Below, in pieces: positions 24,241 to 35,130 of a stretch of 64,000 nucleotides of DNA. The position numbers and the translations under genes are program-made. Every line of letters begins with the position of its first letter. The first letter of the stretch is position 1. The stretch is taken from the NCBI GenBank assembly GCA_031002005.1, contig JARYHS010008074.1, positions 344,496,932 to 344,560,931 of the forward strand, in the 5' to 3' direction. Source of the stretch: Vandiemenella viatica. Lineage: Eukaryota > Arthropoda > Insecta > Orthoptera > Morabidae. The notes under the pieces are model-generated. The model worked only from the letters and a program-made list of their open reading frames with translations. It made no database searches and was not told the origin of the DNA.

Positions 24241-24425
24241 CAGGGCCTGCGCTAGGATTTTGGGGCCTGGGACAACCAGTTGGGGGCCCTTGGCGAAATC
24301 ATCAGTTAGGGCCCTCCCTCAGACCAAATGAGTGACCTTTTTATTTTTAGCTCTACAACTTACGAGTGTGGGGCCCTACAGCCGGTGATCGGGCCTCCCA
24401 TCAGCCGCACGGGCCCAGGTCATTA
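24241..24425. mobile_element. hAT-type MITE fragment
   Basis: Starts CAGGGCCTGCGCTAGGATTT and shares internal blocks with 13030-13260 and 19757-19955 (TTAGGGCCCTCC, TTTTTAGCTCTACAA, CATCAGCC, GGGCCCAGGT). The right terminus is not preserved. Confidence 0.7.
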
Positions 24426-25352
24426 ACTCAATACATTTTACCTAAGTAAGGAGTAAGTTCTAGTTAAAAATGACAATGACAATGAAAATTGACTAGCAAT
24501 AAAAAAAAATAATATAAAATGTGTGCTATTACCTTATCTTAGCCCAATCTTTCAGAGCATCACATAAAGTGTCAAAAACATCTGGAACTGTTAAAGAAAA
24601 TGATTGTTTTGACACTCGAATAAGGTATTACAGGCTAGTACATGAGTCTCCAACTGTTAGAAATCTTTAAGTCACAGCGTCTTTTAGTAACTGAAATCTC
24701 CTGCTGAAATTGTGTATTCACTGTCTCAATTAATGATTTTGGGAACTCTACCGTTATCATTCTCATAAAATTTGTTTATTTGTATCCTCGATGGCTTAAT
24801 TTCTCGTGTCTACCACGAGTTTCTCACCATACTATATTCTATTAAAATACAATTTCCATATCCACCAAATCACTTTTCGTTTAGGTTTCTAGTATACAGT
24901 GTTATGCATCACAGTGAAAGTTTCAGCTAGTCGTACACATGATATGTCCACGGTGGCTTCACGAAAAGAGAGTGCCTGGATGGGTTGCGTTGCCACGCGC
25001 GGCAGCCGCACTCGTCAATAGAAATGGTTCGCGCGGCAAATAATCGGTTTGGCGCGCTCGAACGTGGCTCGCGCGGCAACCGAAACATAGCCGATACGCA
25101 GCTTAAGAGTTGCCAATAGCACCGTGCGTGGCGCGTTGTGCCGCCTTGCCCTAGTTAACGTCTGTTTCCCGCAGATAGCAGTAGCAAGCAGGTTTAAATC
25201 GCATGAACCGAATTTTTGAAAGTTGCTTAACACTGTTTACTTTTCGGTTCGGTTCGGTAGAACTCCGATCGAGCGCATACCCAAGTCCGGCTAAGGGGGG
25301 GGTGGGGCAGCTGCCCCCTCTGCCCGTACCTGGCTATGCCCTTGCTTTATAG

Positions 25353-28095
25353 TTCCATGAGAAATCATAATCTTACCAAAAAGCTCTTTTACAACAGTTC
25401 GGTACCAGATTTTAGATTTTCGGCTAAGGCTATCGGACTCGCAGTTCCATTAATGACTGCAAGTATAGCACACACTCACGAAAAAAGACAAACTCTCACC
25501 CGGCTCCATAGCTATTGCCGACCACGACCACGACCACAGGGAGCGAGTACCACCAATGACACAGCAGCTGACCTTACAGAAAACTATTGTGAAACTGCGT
25601 GCCAGGCAAGATGGCTGCTCTCTATCAAATCGGTTTACTCTGTGACCTCAGCTTTCTACTTTAAACATTAACTTCGTATTTTGCAACCTGATTAACATAT
25701 GTGCTTTCGGGTAGCTTATTCTGTTTTAACCTAGCTTAAGCCTCGAAAAGGCTTTTATTGAATCTATCACAAATTCTTTCATGTCATCAGTCTTGGAGCA
25801 TCGTAATTAATATCACAATTTCTTTTTAAACTCTCATTTATCTTGTAATAGTCTTAAATTTTCTAATGAGACCAATATTTTAACCCTCATTTTAATTTTT
25901 TTAAGATTAAAAATCCTACTTCCCTAATTAATTAGTTTTATGTTCGTAACGTGCTGGAAGATGCTGACTACAACTGGTGATGAAAACGATCTTGTGACTT
26001 TTCGCGTTTACTAGTAATTTCAAATTTTTGGTTCAACTTCCTCTGACCTCTTGGCTTAACAAGTTCAACAAATCGAAATATCTTCCAAACTAATTCTTTT
26101 CTGAATGTGTTATATACACTTGACATACATATGATCCGCATAATGAGTTTAAGTAGTGAAAAAGAATGCAATGTAAACCGCTGTACTTTCAGTGGCGGCT
26201 CTAGACGTAGTGCCACTGTGACATGTCTCTACCTCTAATCATGAATAAATAAATTAAAAAAATAAATGCAGTGAAAGAAAAATAAATATTATAAATGCGG
26301 CATTCTCTACTCTACAGCTAGGGAAAGTAATGAACTCAATCTGTTGGCCACATCTGTGAACAGTTTCGCTGTCGTGGAGACAAATCTTGGTTGGCACAGA
26401 TCGCGCATGCGCTCTAGCGTTTTCTTGGAAATATTCAAGGTCGGGGGTTCGCTTTGTTAATGGGGAATGGAGACAACTTCGTTCTGTCACACGCTGCAGC
26501 TCGATAAAGTTAGTAATACTGCCGGCAGAGTGCAGCAGCTGCCATTTTTGTAGCATTCAACTAAATACACACTGCAACAGTGCTTCAGCCTGTTCGCTGA
26601 TTACTGGTGGTCCGCGAACATAGTTCAGGAGTTCCACAGGCATAATATCATAAATTCTGGTACCATATTCGTACTGTATAAGGCTGTATGCCCAACATTT
26701 AAAAGCCTTGAATATTTCAATGACCCGGCAAAAATGTGGCATTTCCAGGATGTGATAGAACAGCATTGTTTCTACAACAGTCTATTCACTTCCATGTGGG
26801 GTCTAGATATTAAGTATATGCCGGTTTACTAAGGGTTTTAAATGAGTATGAGGAACCGCGGTAGTTGATATTAAGATTGGTAACGCGAGTGGTGAAGTAA
26901 ATAAAAATAAAAGACGTACGGTCTAGCGTCTTTTATTTTGGTTTATGTATGTAGGCCGGTGGTATAGTGTAGCGCCCATCCTGTAGTAACATTATTATTT
27001 ATGTGGTTTGGTCTGAGTAACATGTAATTAACTTTTAATAGTTCACATCCAGTTTTGTACCTGCGTTTTCATAGGATTCAAAACGTGGTTTTAGATTTAT
27101 TATGTTATAATGGTACATTTTAATAACAAGAAAATAAAATTAGGCCCAGGGTGGAAGACATTAAAAAAGACAGAGGAAAAATTGCGGAGGTAACTGGCGA
27201 CGGAGGAAGGAAACTCAGAAGAGGAAAATGAAGTTGCGCAATCGTCGTCCATAGTCGGCTGAAACGGAAAAAAAGGCCTGTGTGAGTTAGTGACCTACTG
27301 CACTATTTTTGAAAATTTACTGGTCCTCGGGTTGAAAAAGGTTTGGATACGCTGCCCTAGAAGCTTTGTCAATGCGAGCAGGCAATATTGTTTTTTTTCT
27401 TAGATTCTCTGAAGGAGAATTACATAAGTTTATGAATGCACGTAACAGGAAAACGATTCTCAAGAGAAATGTGTTCCACTGCCGTCGTGGTCATCGAAGA
27501 CAGTGCCGGATAAGAAAGTATGGAGTCCTAAGCACTCTCAAAAATTTTGATTCCCTCTGTTTTTTAAATTAATTATATGTATTTTTTAAGTTCAAAGAAA
27601 AGGTTTTGTAGATTAATAGAATTTATCATATTTTTTATTCAATTAACAAACAATTTACAATTTATCATATTTTGAAAATTACTTTTATTTATCGTACACT
27701 ACTATGAAACAAAAAAATAAATTTTCATGCTTTTCATATAATTTTGATTGTTTTATTGTGGATGATTTTATTTTTTATTTAGTGAAAAAAAGTGAACTTT
27801 CAGGTAGCCTTCAAAAATCAGGGGCTCCAGGCTACTGCCTAGTCGTGCCTAGTCGTACCTTTTGGGTAATCCAACACTGCTTGTAGATCAACTTGTCGGT
27901 TTTTGGCTAATCACTAAATGTTTACCGTTTGGTCAATTTTAAAACATTTATCATTAATTAATTTCAAAATCATTTAATTGATCCGGCAGTAATTGCAGGT
28001 AATGAGACTTTCACACGTTACAAATCTTTATATAGCGTGATTCTTACTATGAGCTGTTTTTCACGTTTCACTTCAATGATGATCAGTAAGCCGCG
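25353..28095. other. Intergenic, no gene assigned
   Basis: Small open frames (25336-25671 and others) lack recognisable domains. A 29-bp palindrome-like piece CAGTGGCGGCTCTAG...TAGTGCCACTG at 26191-26219 and a GGTTTGGATACGCTGCCCTAG end at 27337-27360 look like hAT termini without partners. The rest is AT-rich. Confidence 0.5.
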
Positions 28096-28103
28096 GAAAC
28101 ATT

Positions 28104-28197
28104 CAGTGGCGGATCAAGGGAAGGAGAGGGTTAGGGGGCTTAGGCGCCCCCCATCCCCAAAAGCACCAAGGTCACCCCCAACGACATGGATTTTGGG

Positions 28198-28236
<39 letters not shown>

Positions 28237-28561
28237 CTTATAAGGGCGGTAGTGTTGCCCAAAATCGGTCTTGGTCTTGCATTTTTGCAAGACCAAGACC
28301 AAGACCAGGTGTATTGATGCAAGACCAAGACCGGCCAAGTCTGGTCTTGTTCTTGCATTTGGGCAACACTAGTGTTGCCCAAAATCGGTCTTGGTCTTGC
28401 ATTTTTGCAAGACCAAGACCAAGACCAGGTGTATTGATGCAAGACCAAGACCGGCCAAGTCTGGTCTTGTTCTTGCATTTGGGCAACACTAAAGGGCGGC
28501 ATTCTGGAGTAATGAGCCCTTCCCCCCCCCCAATCAAACCAAAATCCTGGATCCGCCACTA
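28104..28561. mobile_element. hAT-type MITE hosting a second MITE
   Basis: Flanked by a perfect 8-bp duplication GAAACATT (28096-28103, 28562-28569). Ends CAGTGGCGGATCAAGG and, inverted, TAGTGGCGGATCCAGG. Its interior holds a 30-base T run (28201-28230) and the dimeric palindromic MITE at 28250-28491, without which it would be about 208 bp. Confidence 0.92.
28250..28491. mobile_element. Perfect tandem dimer of a 122-bp palindromic MITE
   Basis: Two units, 28250-28371 and 28370-28491, share a TA and are identical base for base (period 120). Each begins TAGTGTTGCCC and ends GGGCAACACTA. Each contains the hairpin CTTGGTCTTGCA / TGCAAGACCAAG with a 4-base loop, and CCAAGA-type repeats. The whole dimer is bordered by an 8-bp duplication AAGGGCGG (28242-28249, 28492-28499), so it entered as one piece. 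The TAGTGTTG end and 8-bp target suggest hAT. Confidence 0.93.
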
Positions 28562-28569
28562 GAAACATT

Positions 28570-29239
28570 TTTTGTTGTCACTACCTGAGGAAATAACTTC
28601 GGCCGCCACTGCTTGAAAACCTAGTTTAATTTCTATCTTTTCCCAAAGACGTCCTAGAAATTCGACTCTGAAGTATTTTATTACTATGGACGACTGGTAG
28701 AAATGCTTTACTGTATCTCTTCTATGGGTTAAACCAATTCCTAAATCGTTTTAACAAGTTTATAGACGTATTACAAGCGCATCAGCATAATGCTAACACA
28801 CAAAATGGTAGAATAGAAATGTTTAGCATTAACAGTTAGGTACCAGAAAACGTTAATGAAGGTGCTATAGTTAGAAAAACCATAATAATGGTGGAAATAA
28901 CAAAATATACTTTGATCCACCTTCATTTGGGTCCCACCTTCATCCAACAGTTATTGGAACATTAGCCATGTGTGATACAAAGCCCGGAAGGAATTATCCT
29001 TAGTTATGTTTGAATCAAATTTTCATTTCGAATTTGTTAAAGTTATGTGACATGTGGTGTAGCAACATGATTGTCATATTGGAGGACAAATTTCATGTTT
29101 AGCTGTGAAAAGAATGAAGCAACACAGATTAGGATGGAGCAGTATTTAACTGAAAATAAGAGTGCGGCGGATCTATAAGAACGACTTAAACTTTTCTTCC
29201 ATACCCAAGACTGTCAAAATCTAAAGAAAAATTGAGACT
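28570..29239. other. Intergenic, nothing assigned
   Basis: AT-rich with short ORFs only. No repeat recognised. Confidence 0.55.
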
Positions 29240-29261
29240 ACTGCTTTTTTCTTTTTTTTTG

Positions 29262-31393
29262 CTCCAAAAACATCTTCAAATGGTCCATCGTACTTCCGTA
29301 GAGGTAATTCCCTGATAATATGCTCCACACTCTGGGAAGGAGCACCGCAGTCACATGCAGGAGAATCCTGAAGACCCCACTTATACAGCATGGCGTTGCA
29401 TTTCGCATGGCCTGTTCATAGGCGATTTAGTTTGACCCACTGGTCTATATTTAGGTGGAATCCTGGAAGTCCAGTTGTGGGATCTTTAATATGTGGATGT
29501 TTTTACAGATGCAGAGTTCCAGCTTTGTCGCTATTATTCCATGACATCAAAGTCAAATACATCTTGCCATACTGGATTTCTGGATTTAAGACGAGTGGGT
29601 GGTAAGTTATTTAGAACCTCGTGGATTGGGAGATTCTGTGGATGATCAGGATGGTGTAGTTTTATCCACTCACGTGCCGTTGCTTCTTGGCGTCTTATCT
29701 CTGGAGGTGGTATTTTGCTGATCAGGTGCAACCAGGGGATTGGGGTGGATTTTAGGGTGCCAGTTATTACTCTCATACACACATTCAAGTGGACGTCGAT
29801 TTTTCTAGTATGAGTAGTACGTTGCCACACTGGAGCACAGTACTCAGCAACAGGGTAAGCCATGGTGAGAGCGGTTGTTCTTAGTGTATTCGCATCAGCT
29901 CCCCACGAAGTACGAGCTAGCTTCTTCATGATGTTGTTTCGTGTTTTCAGTTTCTGACTTGTGTTTTCGAGGTGTTTTTTGAATATTAAGGAGCGGTCTA
30001 AGGTGATGCCAAGATACTTAGGATAGAAATTATGTTTCACCCTCTGGTGGCAGAAGTTCACTTTGAGCTGCTGATGAGCTATTCTATTGCTCAAGTGGAA
30101 TGCGCATACTTCTGTTTTCATTGGGTTCGGACAAAGTCTCCACTTCCTATAATATGTGTTCAAGGTTTCTAAGTCGTTAGAGAGAATGCTCTCACCTTCC
30201 TCTAATGTGGCAGTTTGGACGGCGATAGCTAAGTCGTCAGCATAGCAGAATTTATTGCCGATTGTTTCTGGCATGTCACTGCTGTACAAGTTGAAGAACA
30301 ATGGAGCTAGTACTGACCCTTGAGGTAATCCATTTTTTATTGTAAATGACTTACTTGTCTTATGTCCGACGGTGACCTTAAAATATCGGTTGGTCAGCAT
30401 ATTCTTCAGGAGTGATGTTAGTTTCCTGCAGGGTATATGTTTTTTAAGTTTAAGTAGCAGTCAATCCAGCCAAACTATATCATATGCCGCTGTTAGATCG
30501 ACAAAGGCTACTGATGTTTTTAACTTCTTCTGAAATCCAGCCTCAATATATGATGTCAGTGCTAATACTTGCTCACAACAGCTCCATTTTAGCCTGAAAC
30601 CTGCCTGATATGTTGGTGTTATGATATTTATTATTCCTTGTATGCGGTTAAGGATGAGGCGCTCTAGAAGCTTATAGCAAACACTGAGTGGAGCAATAGG
30701 TCGATAGCTTGAAGCATCATCTGCTGGTTTGTCTGGTTTAAGAATTGTCAAGGAGTGAGCCATCTTAAATTCTGGGGGGACTATCCCAGTGTCCAGGATA
30801 TCGCTGAAGAAGTTCTTGAGCCAAGTTCTTCCCTGCTTGCCGAGATATCTTATGAATTCTGGGTAAATGCCATCTAACCCTGCAGCCTTCCTCATTTTTA
30901 GCATTTTGATGGCTTTCTCAACTTCATGACTAAATGGATTAGAAAGGATAGGATTATTTCTAAGGTTGTTATCCATTTCAATCATCTCTTTCTCCATCTG
31001 TTTCTTCATGGCAGGATCTATTGGGACTTTGTCAGCTCTTGTTTTGATGTGCAATGCCACTTCAGCTGGTGTAATTCCTGGCTCCTCTTTGCACATGTTT
31101 GAGGCTGCACCCAGTTTTCTAAGGAGAGTCCATGCATTTCTACTGGAGTGAGTAAAGCTCATTTGAGAAGTTAGCTCTTTCCATTTCTCTTTCCTCCCTT
31201 CATTCAGTTTTTCTAATATTCTTTTCCCTGTTTCAGGGTCACCAGTCTTTTTATAATTTTCATATAAAGTTTGCGTAGATTTGTCCCAGCATGGAATGTA
31301 TTGTTTCCTGTACCCTCGAGGGATGTTTCGTCTAGCTGCAGCAATAACAATACCTACAAATCTCTTGTAGTTTTTCACTTTTGGGGGGTCCAT
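29262..31393 (-). pseudogene. LINE reverse transcriptase, Jockey type
   Basis: Starts MDPPKVKNYKRFVGI and runs through MRKAAGLDGIYPEF, LTILKPDKPADDASSYRPIA, FVDLTAAYD, NGLPQGSVLAPLFFNLY and the catalytic YADD box in KFCYADDLAI. A TGA at about 30459-30461 interrupts the frame just after DIVWLD, and reading resumes in the same frame. A frame change near 29540 and a TGA in LNRL-TGHAKCN separate the C-terminal zinc-knuckle-like tail. It copies element RNA at the nicked target. These few defects make this copy inactive. Confidence 0.88.
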
Positions 31394-31439
31394 CGCAGGT
31401 TATTATCTACCTCGGAGCTATAGTTGTCCCAGTTTGCCC

Positions 31440-32318
31440 TCTTTAAATTCCACCTTGGTTTATGAATCAATCAGATAACGGGTATTGTGATACCAACACT
31501 GATTAGTGTGGGCCTGTGTTGGCTTCTCGGAAAATGCTGAAGGACTTTCCTTGTGTGGTCTAAAGGTTTTCTTTCATCTGTGGAAACAAAGACCAAATCA
31601 GGATTGGTGTCAGATTGCCATCTAGCAGAATGGAATGTTTTCTTTTCTTTAGCATCGTAGCTGAGATACAGGTCTTGACTTTCGCACCACACAGTGGTTT
31701 CTCTCCGTTTTCATCAGAATTTTGGTAACCCCAGGATGTATGTCGTCTGTTAAAGTCTCCTACATATATGAAAGGTTTTGATAGTGAGGGCAGTGGTGGA
31801 GTTGGCCAGTTGGAAAGAGGTGGTTTGTAAACTGATGCAACAGTTAAATTGTTGAGTTTGGCAGTAATTATTTCCATTTCATTGACTTTTTGACAGCTCA
31901 CTTCCGAGATGTTGCAACTGTTACTTTTGGCATACATGGCTGATCCGTGTATAGGAGAGGGAAGTCTCGCTATTATTCTGTATCCTGCGATCTCGCCCCT
32001 GCTTTCCAAATCTTTTTCAGTCATATGGGTCTCTTGAACAGCTAAGATGTCGATTTTGAGGTCAGTAGCTAGTTTACTAAGGTATTCACATTTAGCAGTT
32101 GTTAATCCTTCTGCATTTATTTGAAGAATCTGAGCACTGGGTCCAAACGTTCTGGTCAGTTGGCTATGACAAGTGCCGTTGTTCAACTTCATCTTCAGAT
32201 TTTTCATCTTCTGATGTTGCTTAGTGTGACCGTGAGAGATACGGGATCTAGTTCGGGCGCCTATTGTGTAGATTATCAGCCGTCCTGCATCAGCAGTCCG
32301 TTGTCCAGGGTACACCAC
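31440..32318 (-). pseudogene. LINE endonuclease domain (apurinic-type)
   Basis: Residues in order: QILQINAEGL (the first metal-site Asn), DILAVQETHM (catalytic Glu), YVGDFNRRHTSWGY (the GDFN catalytic block), and SQHRPTLI in a second frame near 31520, which stands for the S-D-H-x-P block. A frameshift near 31640-31690 splits the domain. The first ATG is uncertain. This domain nicks target DNA to prime reverse transcription. Confidence 0.85.
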
Positions 32319-32518
32319 GAGGAGGTTATCTACACGTCGTACCCCATTATGGACGGTTATAAAGGATGCATGGTTGAATATTTCTTCATGGGACTTACAA
32401 TGACATGTTGAGCCAATCCCACGTCAGGTTGCTGCTCTTCGCCGGTAAAAGGAGATCTCATTCGATATCAGGAGGTATTCCTCTACTTTTGGCACTTCAG
32501 AGTGAGAGGGAGACTGAC

Positions 32519-32640
32519 TATCTATACTATACTATTATAAATGTGTAAGGAAGCTGCGTGTGCATCACTATTTGAACGGGAACTGCGGAAAAACTACCGC
32601 AGCAAGTTTAGTGGTGTTTTCAAATTTTTAGAGCTAACGG
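32519..32640 (+). mobile_element. Helitron-like 5' end
   Basis: TATCTATACTATACTATTATAAATGTG at 32519 onward resembles the 5' termini (TC-start, TATACTATTATAAA) of insect non-autonomous Helitrons. The matching 3' end was not located; 32640-34130 otherwise holds nothing I can name. Confidence 0.4.
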
Positions 32641-34139
32641 TTCCTAATAAAATGTACGGAAACAACTTACGACTTACATGTACCGAGATACGGAGGGAAT
32701 AATTAAATACATTTCTAGGCATAAAATTATGAGATACGGATCACACTGTAATTGAGATGTTCACTCCTAGCAAAAAAATAAAAAAAGTCAGACAACCTAG
32801 AATTCTGTTTAATATTTTGACTTCGAATATTCATTTTCCTTGAAAGCAGTAAATAAATGGAATATAGCAGAAAAAGGTAAACAATCCGCAACAAATCAAG
32901 ACTATGTTGCCGTAATCCAAGCACAACTACAACATAAATAAATGATTTCCAGCAAAGGCGCATACGAGATTTATACAATCACTTCATACTCTTACTTCAA
33001 GGTGTGAAAATCAAGCAACCACTTACTACAGCTGTCTAGCGATGAATTAAAATCCGATTCAGCAAAATGTCGACTACGCACTCAGGTCCACCTCGATGGA
33101 GTTTTTCTATGCCGCAGTTGTATAACCCACCGCTTTCGCCGGTCTTTATCTTTGGTAAAAAACGTAATAACTGAGACCATTATTTTTCACCTAAATGGTC
33201 GAACTTCCGTAGATGCAACGATTAACCGGCGTGATTCCGTTTTTAATATGCCTTGTAGAGACGATAGTACATGTAAACACATTGCTAGATCGCAACCGGA
33301 AGTTTATACCTCATTTCGGTCGCCATATTGAAGTTACAAAGCTCTATAGTTGTCGCTATGCTGTCTGTCCGCCTGTCACTAGCCCTTAGATCGAAAACGG
33401 AATAAGTTGCTAATATTTCAATGACGCAAACACAGATATCATATGTATTTAAAGTTTTGTAAAATTATATATTCTAGTGGGCCCCTTGAAAATAAATAGC
33501 GTTGGGGAAAAAGTAATTCCTATCTCAGTGTGCGGAGTATTGTTTCTGTTTTTTGGAAGACTTGTAATAGCATCAAATTTTTAAGTTACAAACTATTTGT
33601 CTTCAATATTGATCATATCCTGAAATTCAAGAACAAATACTAATTTTTTACATCTAGTAGAGCTCGTAAGCTGCGAGCAAAATAGCGAAAGTATTTATTT
33701 TGCGATTAATTTTCGATATATTAAAACTATTTTAGAGAATGGGCTCTTAATTCAGAGTCCATTGCATCCTGCCGCTAATAAACTTTCTTGGAAGGGAACG
33801 ACTACAGTAACGGTGCAAGCGGTAATGAGGCGCTGTGTGGAGCTCAGTCCGCTCCCAAGCCAAACAATGTCAAAGATTGTATTTTGCGCTAGGAGATTAG
33901 CGTACATTACAGAGGGGTCTAAACAAAATGTACTCACTGTACGGTAGTCCATACATTGTGACAAATTTTGCTTAAAGGTATAATTGTAAGAACTGTGAGA
34001 TAGGTACGTTAAATGTTCAAAATAACCAGCAGCAGATTTCAAACAAACCCAATGGCGCCGAACTACAGACCGAACTACACCTGTCAGTGTATCTGTCGTT
34101 AAGGCAGTACATTACGATTCTTTTTACTTAGCTCGTTGA

Positions 34140-35130
34140 TTGTAGCTGGTTTTCGTCTATACACATCATCCTTAATGGTAGAAATCAAGAGGTGATAATC
34201 CGGAGACTGAGGTATCACCTCTTCGACCAAGCCACCGTCCGAGTAGAGTGCCATTTAACCCTGCAGTGGTCGCGCTCTGAAAAGTCCCATTAGAAATGGC
34301 TTGAGTGGACTACATATGTAATCCACGCGACCACTGCAGGGTTAAGTACAATCTTACATCTCTATGACAATGAGGCTTGGCTCTATTTTGTAGGTAAAAC
34401 ATTTCATCGCCATACAGGGTGTGGATGTCAGGTAAAATCCTTGTTCGAAGCATATCAAGATACACCGGACCAGTTACGGTACCCTCGAAGAAGAATGGAC
34501 CAGTCAAACTCCGCGATGACAAACCACACCACACATTAACCCCTGGTATATTCACTGCGTTGTCCATATGAACGTGAGGACTTTGAGGAGCCCAGTAGAC
34601 AAAAATGTGGAGGTTCACAGTACCGTTAAGCTTGAAAATTGCGCCTCATCAGATCACACAAATTTCCCTGCAAAATTCCTGATCCTCGCGGACCATGTGC
34701 TGAAAACAATTACAGTACTCAATCCTTCGATTCGGGTCGCCCTCGTAGCAGTCTTGGTACACACTTTCCATATTGCACCCTTAAGAATGTGCCTTACACT
34801 TGACAGGCTCACCCCACTATCGTGCGCTCCCTGGTTACCTGATTTCTGCAGTGATGAGTGAAATGTTGCAAAAAATCACACCACTGGACGCGGGACTCGT
34901 AAATGTTCATAGTCGGCTGTATCTTCCCTAGTATACATCATCAACAGTTCCAAGAGATTCGACCTTATCATGAATATGAGCAGTTGTTAGATGTGTTAAT
35001 GGCCGTGTTTCATATTCTGCCACTGCCATTGCACCTCTTGAATGTTATTGTACTTCCAGTACCACTTCAATATTGCCTTGCGTTCTGCAAGTGATAGCCT
35101 TACCTCCGCCTGTACTGGATCGCGCCACCT
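34140..35130 (-). pseudogene. Tc1/mariner-type (HTH plus DDE) transposase relic
   Basis: Minus strand, N to C: AERKAILKWYWKYNNIQEVQ (helix-turn-helix region of the DUF4817 type, about 35095-35030), weak middle frames, VNVWCGLSSRSLTGPFFFEG (catalytic core, 34530 region), LYGDEMFYLQNRAKPHCHRD in place of the LQQDGAPPHYH block, and GRWLGRRGD with SPLDFYH near the C-terminus. Stops and shifts occur throughout. A TTAA-flanked MITE (34259-34341) cuts the frame between VRLYL and NGTLLGRW; leaving it out makes the frame continuous. Related to, but clearly distinct from, the transposase at 42166-43314. Confidence 0.82.
34259..34341. mobile_element. piggyBac-type MITE
   Basis: 83 bp with perfect 16-bp inverted ends CCCTGCAGTGGTCGCG, bordered on both sides by TTAA (34255-34258, 34342-34345). 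TTAA targets with CCC-starting ends are characteristic of piggyBac. It lies inside a transposase pseudogene that supplies the unfilled reading frame. Confidence 0.92.

Larger units (their letters stand above)
20632..25344 (+). mobile_element. 4.7 kb hAT transposon, decayed
   Basis: The ends CAAGGGCGTAGCCAG and, inverted, CAAGGGCATAGCCAG (14 of 15 identical) are bordered by a perfect 8-bp duplication CTTTATAG (20624-20631, 25345-25352). A transposase remnant near 22190-22330 keeps the C-terminal dimerisation motif. The element has itself received a GGGG-ended MITE (23546-23979) and a hAT MITE fragment (24241-24425). An AT palindromic stretch lies at 20725-20800. Confidence 0.88.
29240..32518 (-). 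mobile_element. Jockey-like LINE with endonuclease and reverse transcriptase
   Basis: Minus strand, 5' end near 32518, 3' end near 29240 where the + strand shows T-rich sequence. The layout is 5' leader, endonuclease, reverse transcriptase, then a C-terminal Cys/His motif: SPACDCGAPSQSVEHII at about 29400-29310. The ORF has few breaks, so the copy is much younger than the CR1/L2 copies A and B. I see no gag-like ORF1. Confidence 0.88.

Noticed and set aside
26191..26219. Tiny hAT-like element CAGTGGCGG...GCCACTG
   Set aside because: Ends look right but it is only 29 bp and the flanks carry no 8-bp duplication; at most a leftover.
28140..28568. Open frames of 142, 99 and 82 residues over the dimeric MITE, some with repeated peptide units
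   Set aside because: They are translations of two identical 120-bp palindromic units and a T run; no start, splice or family support.
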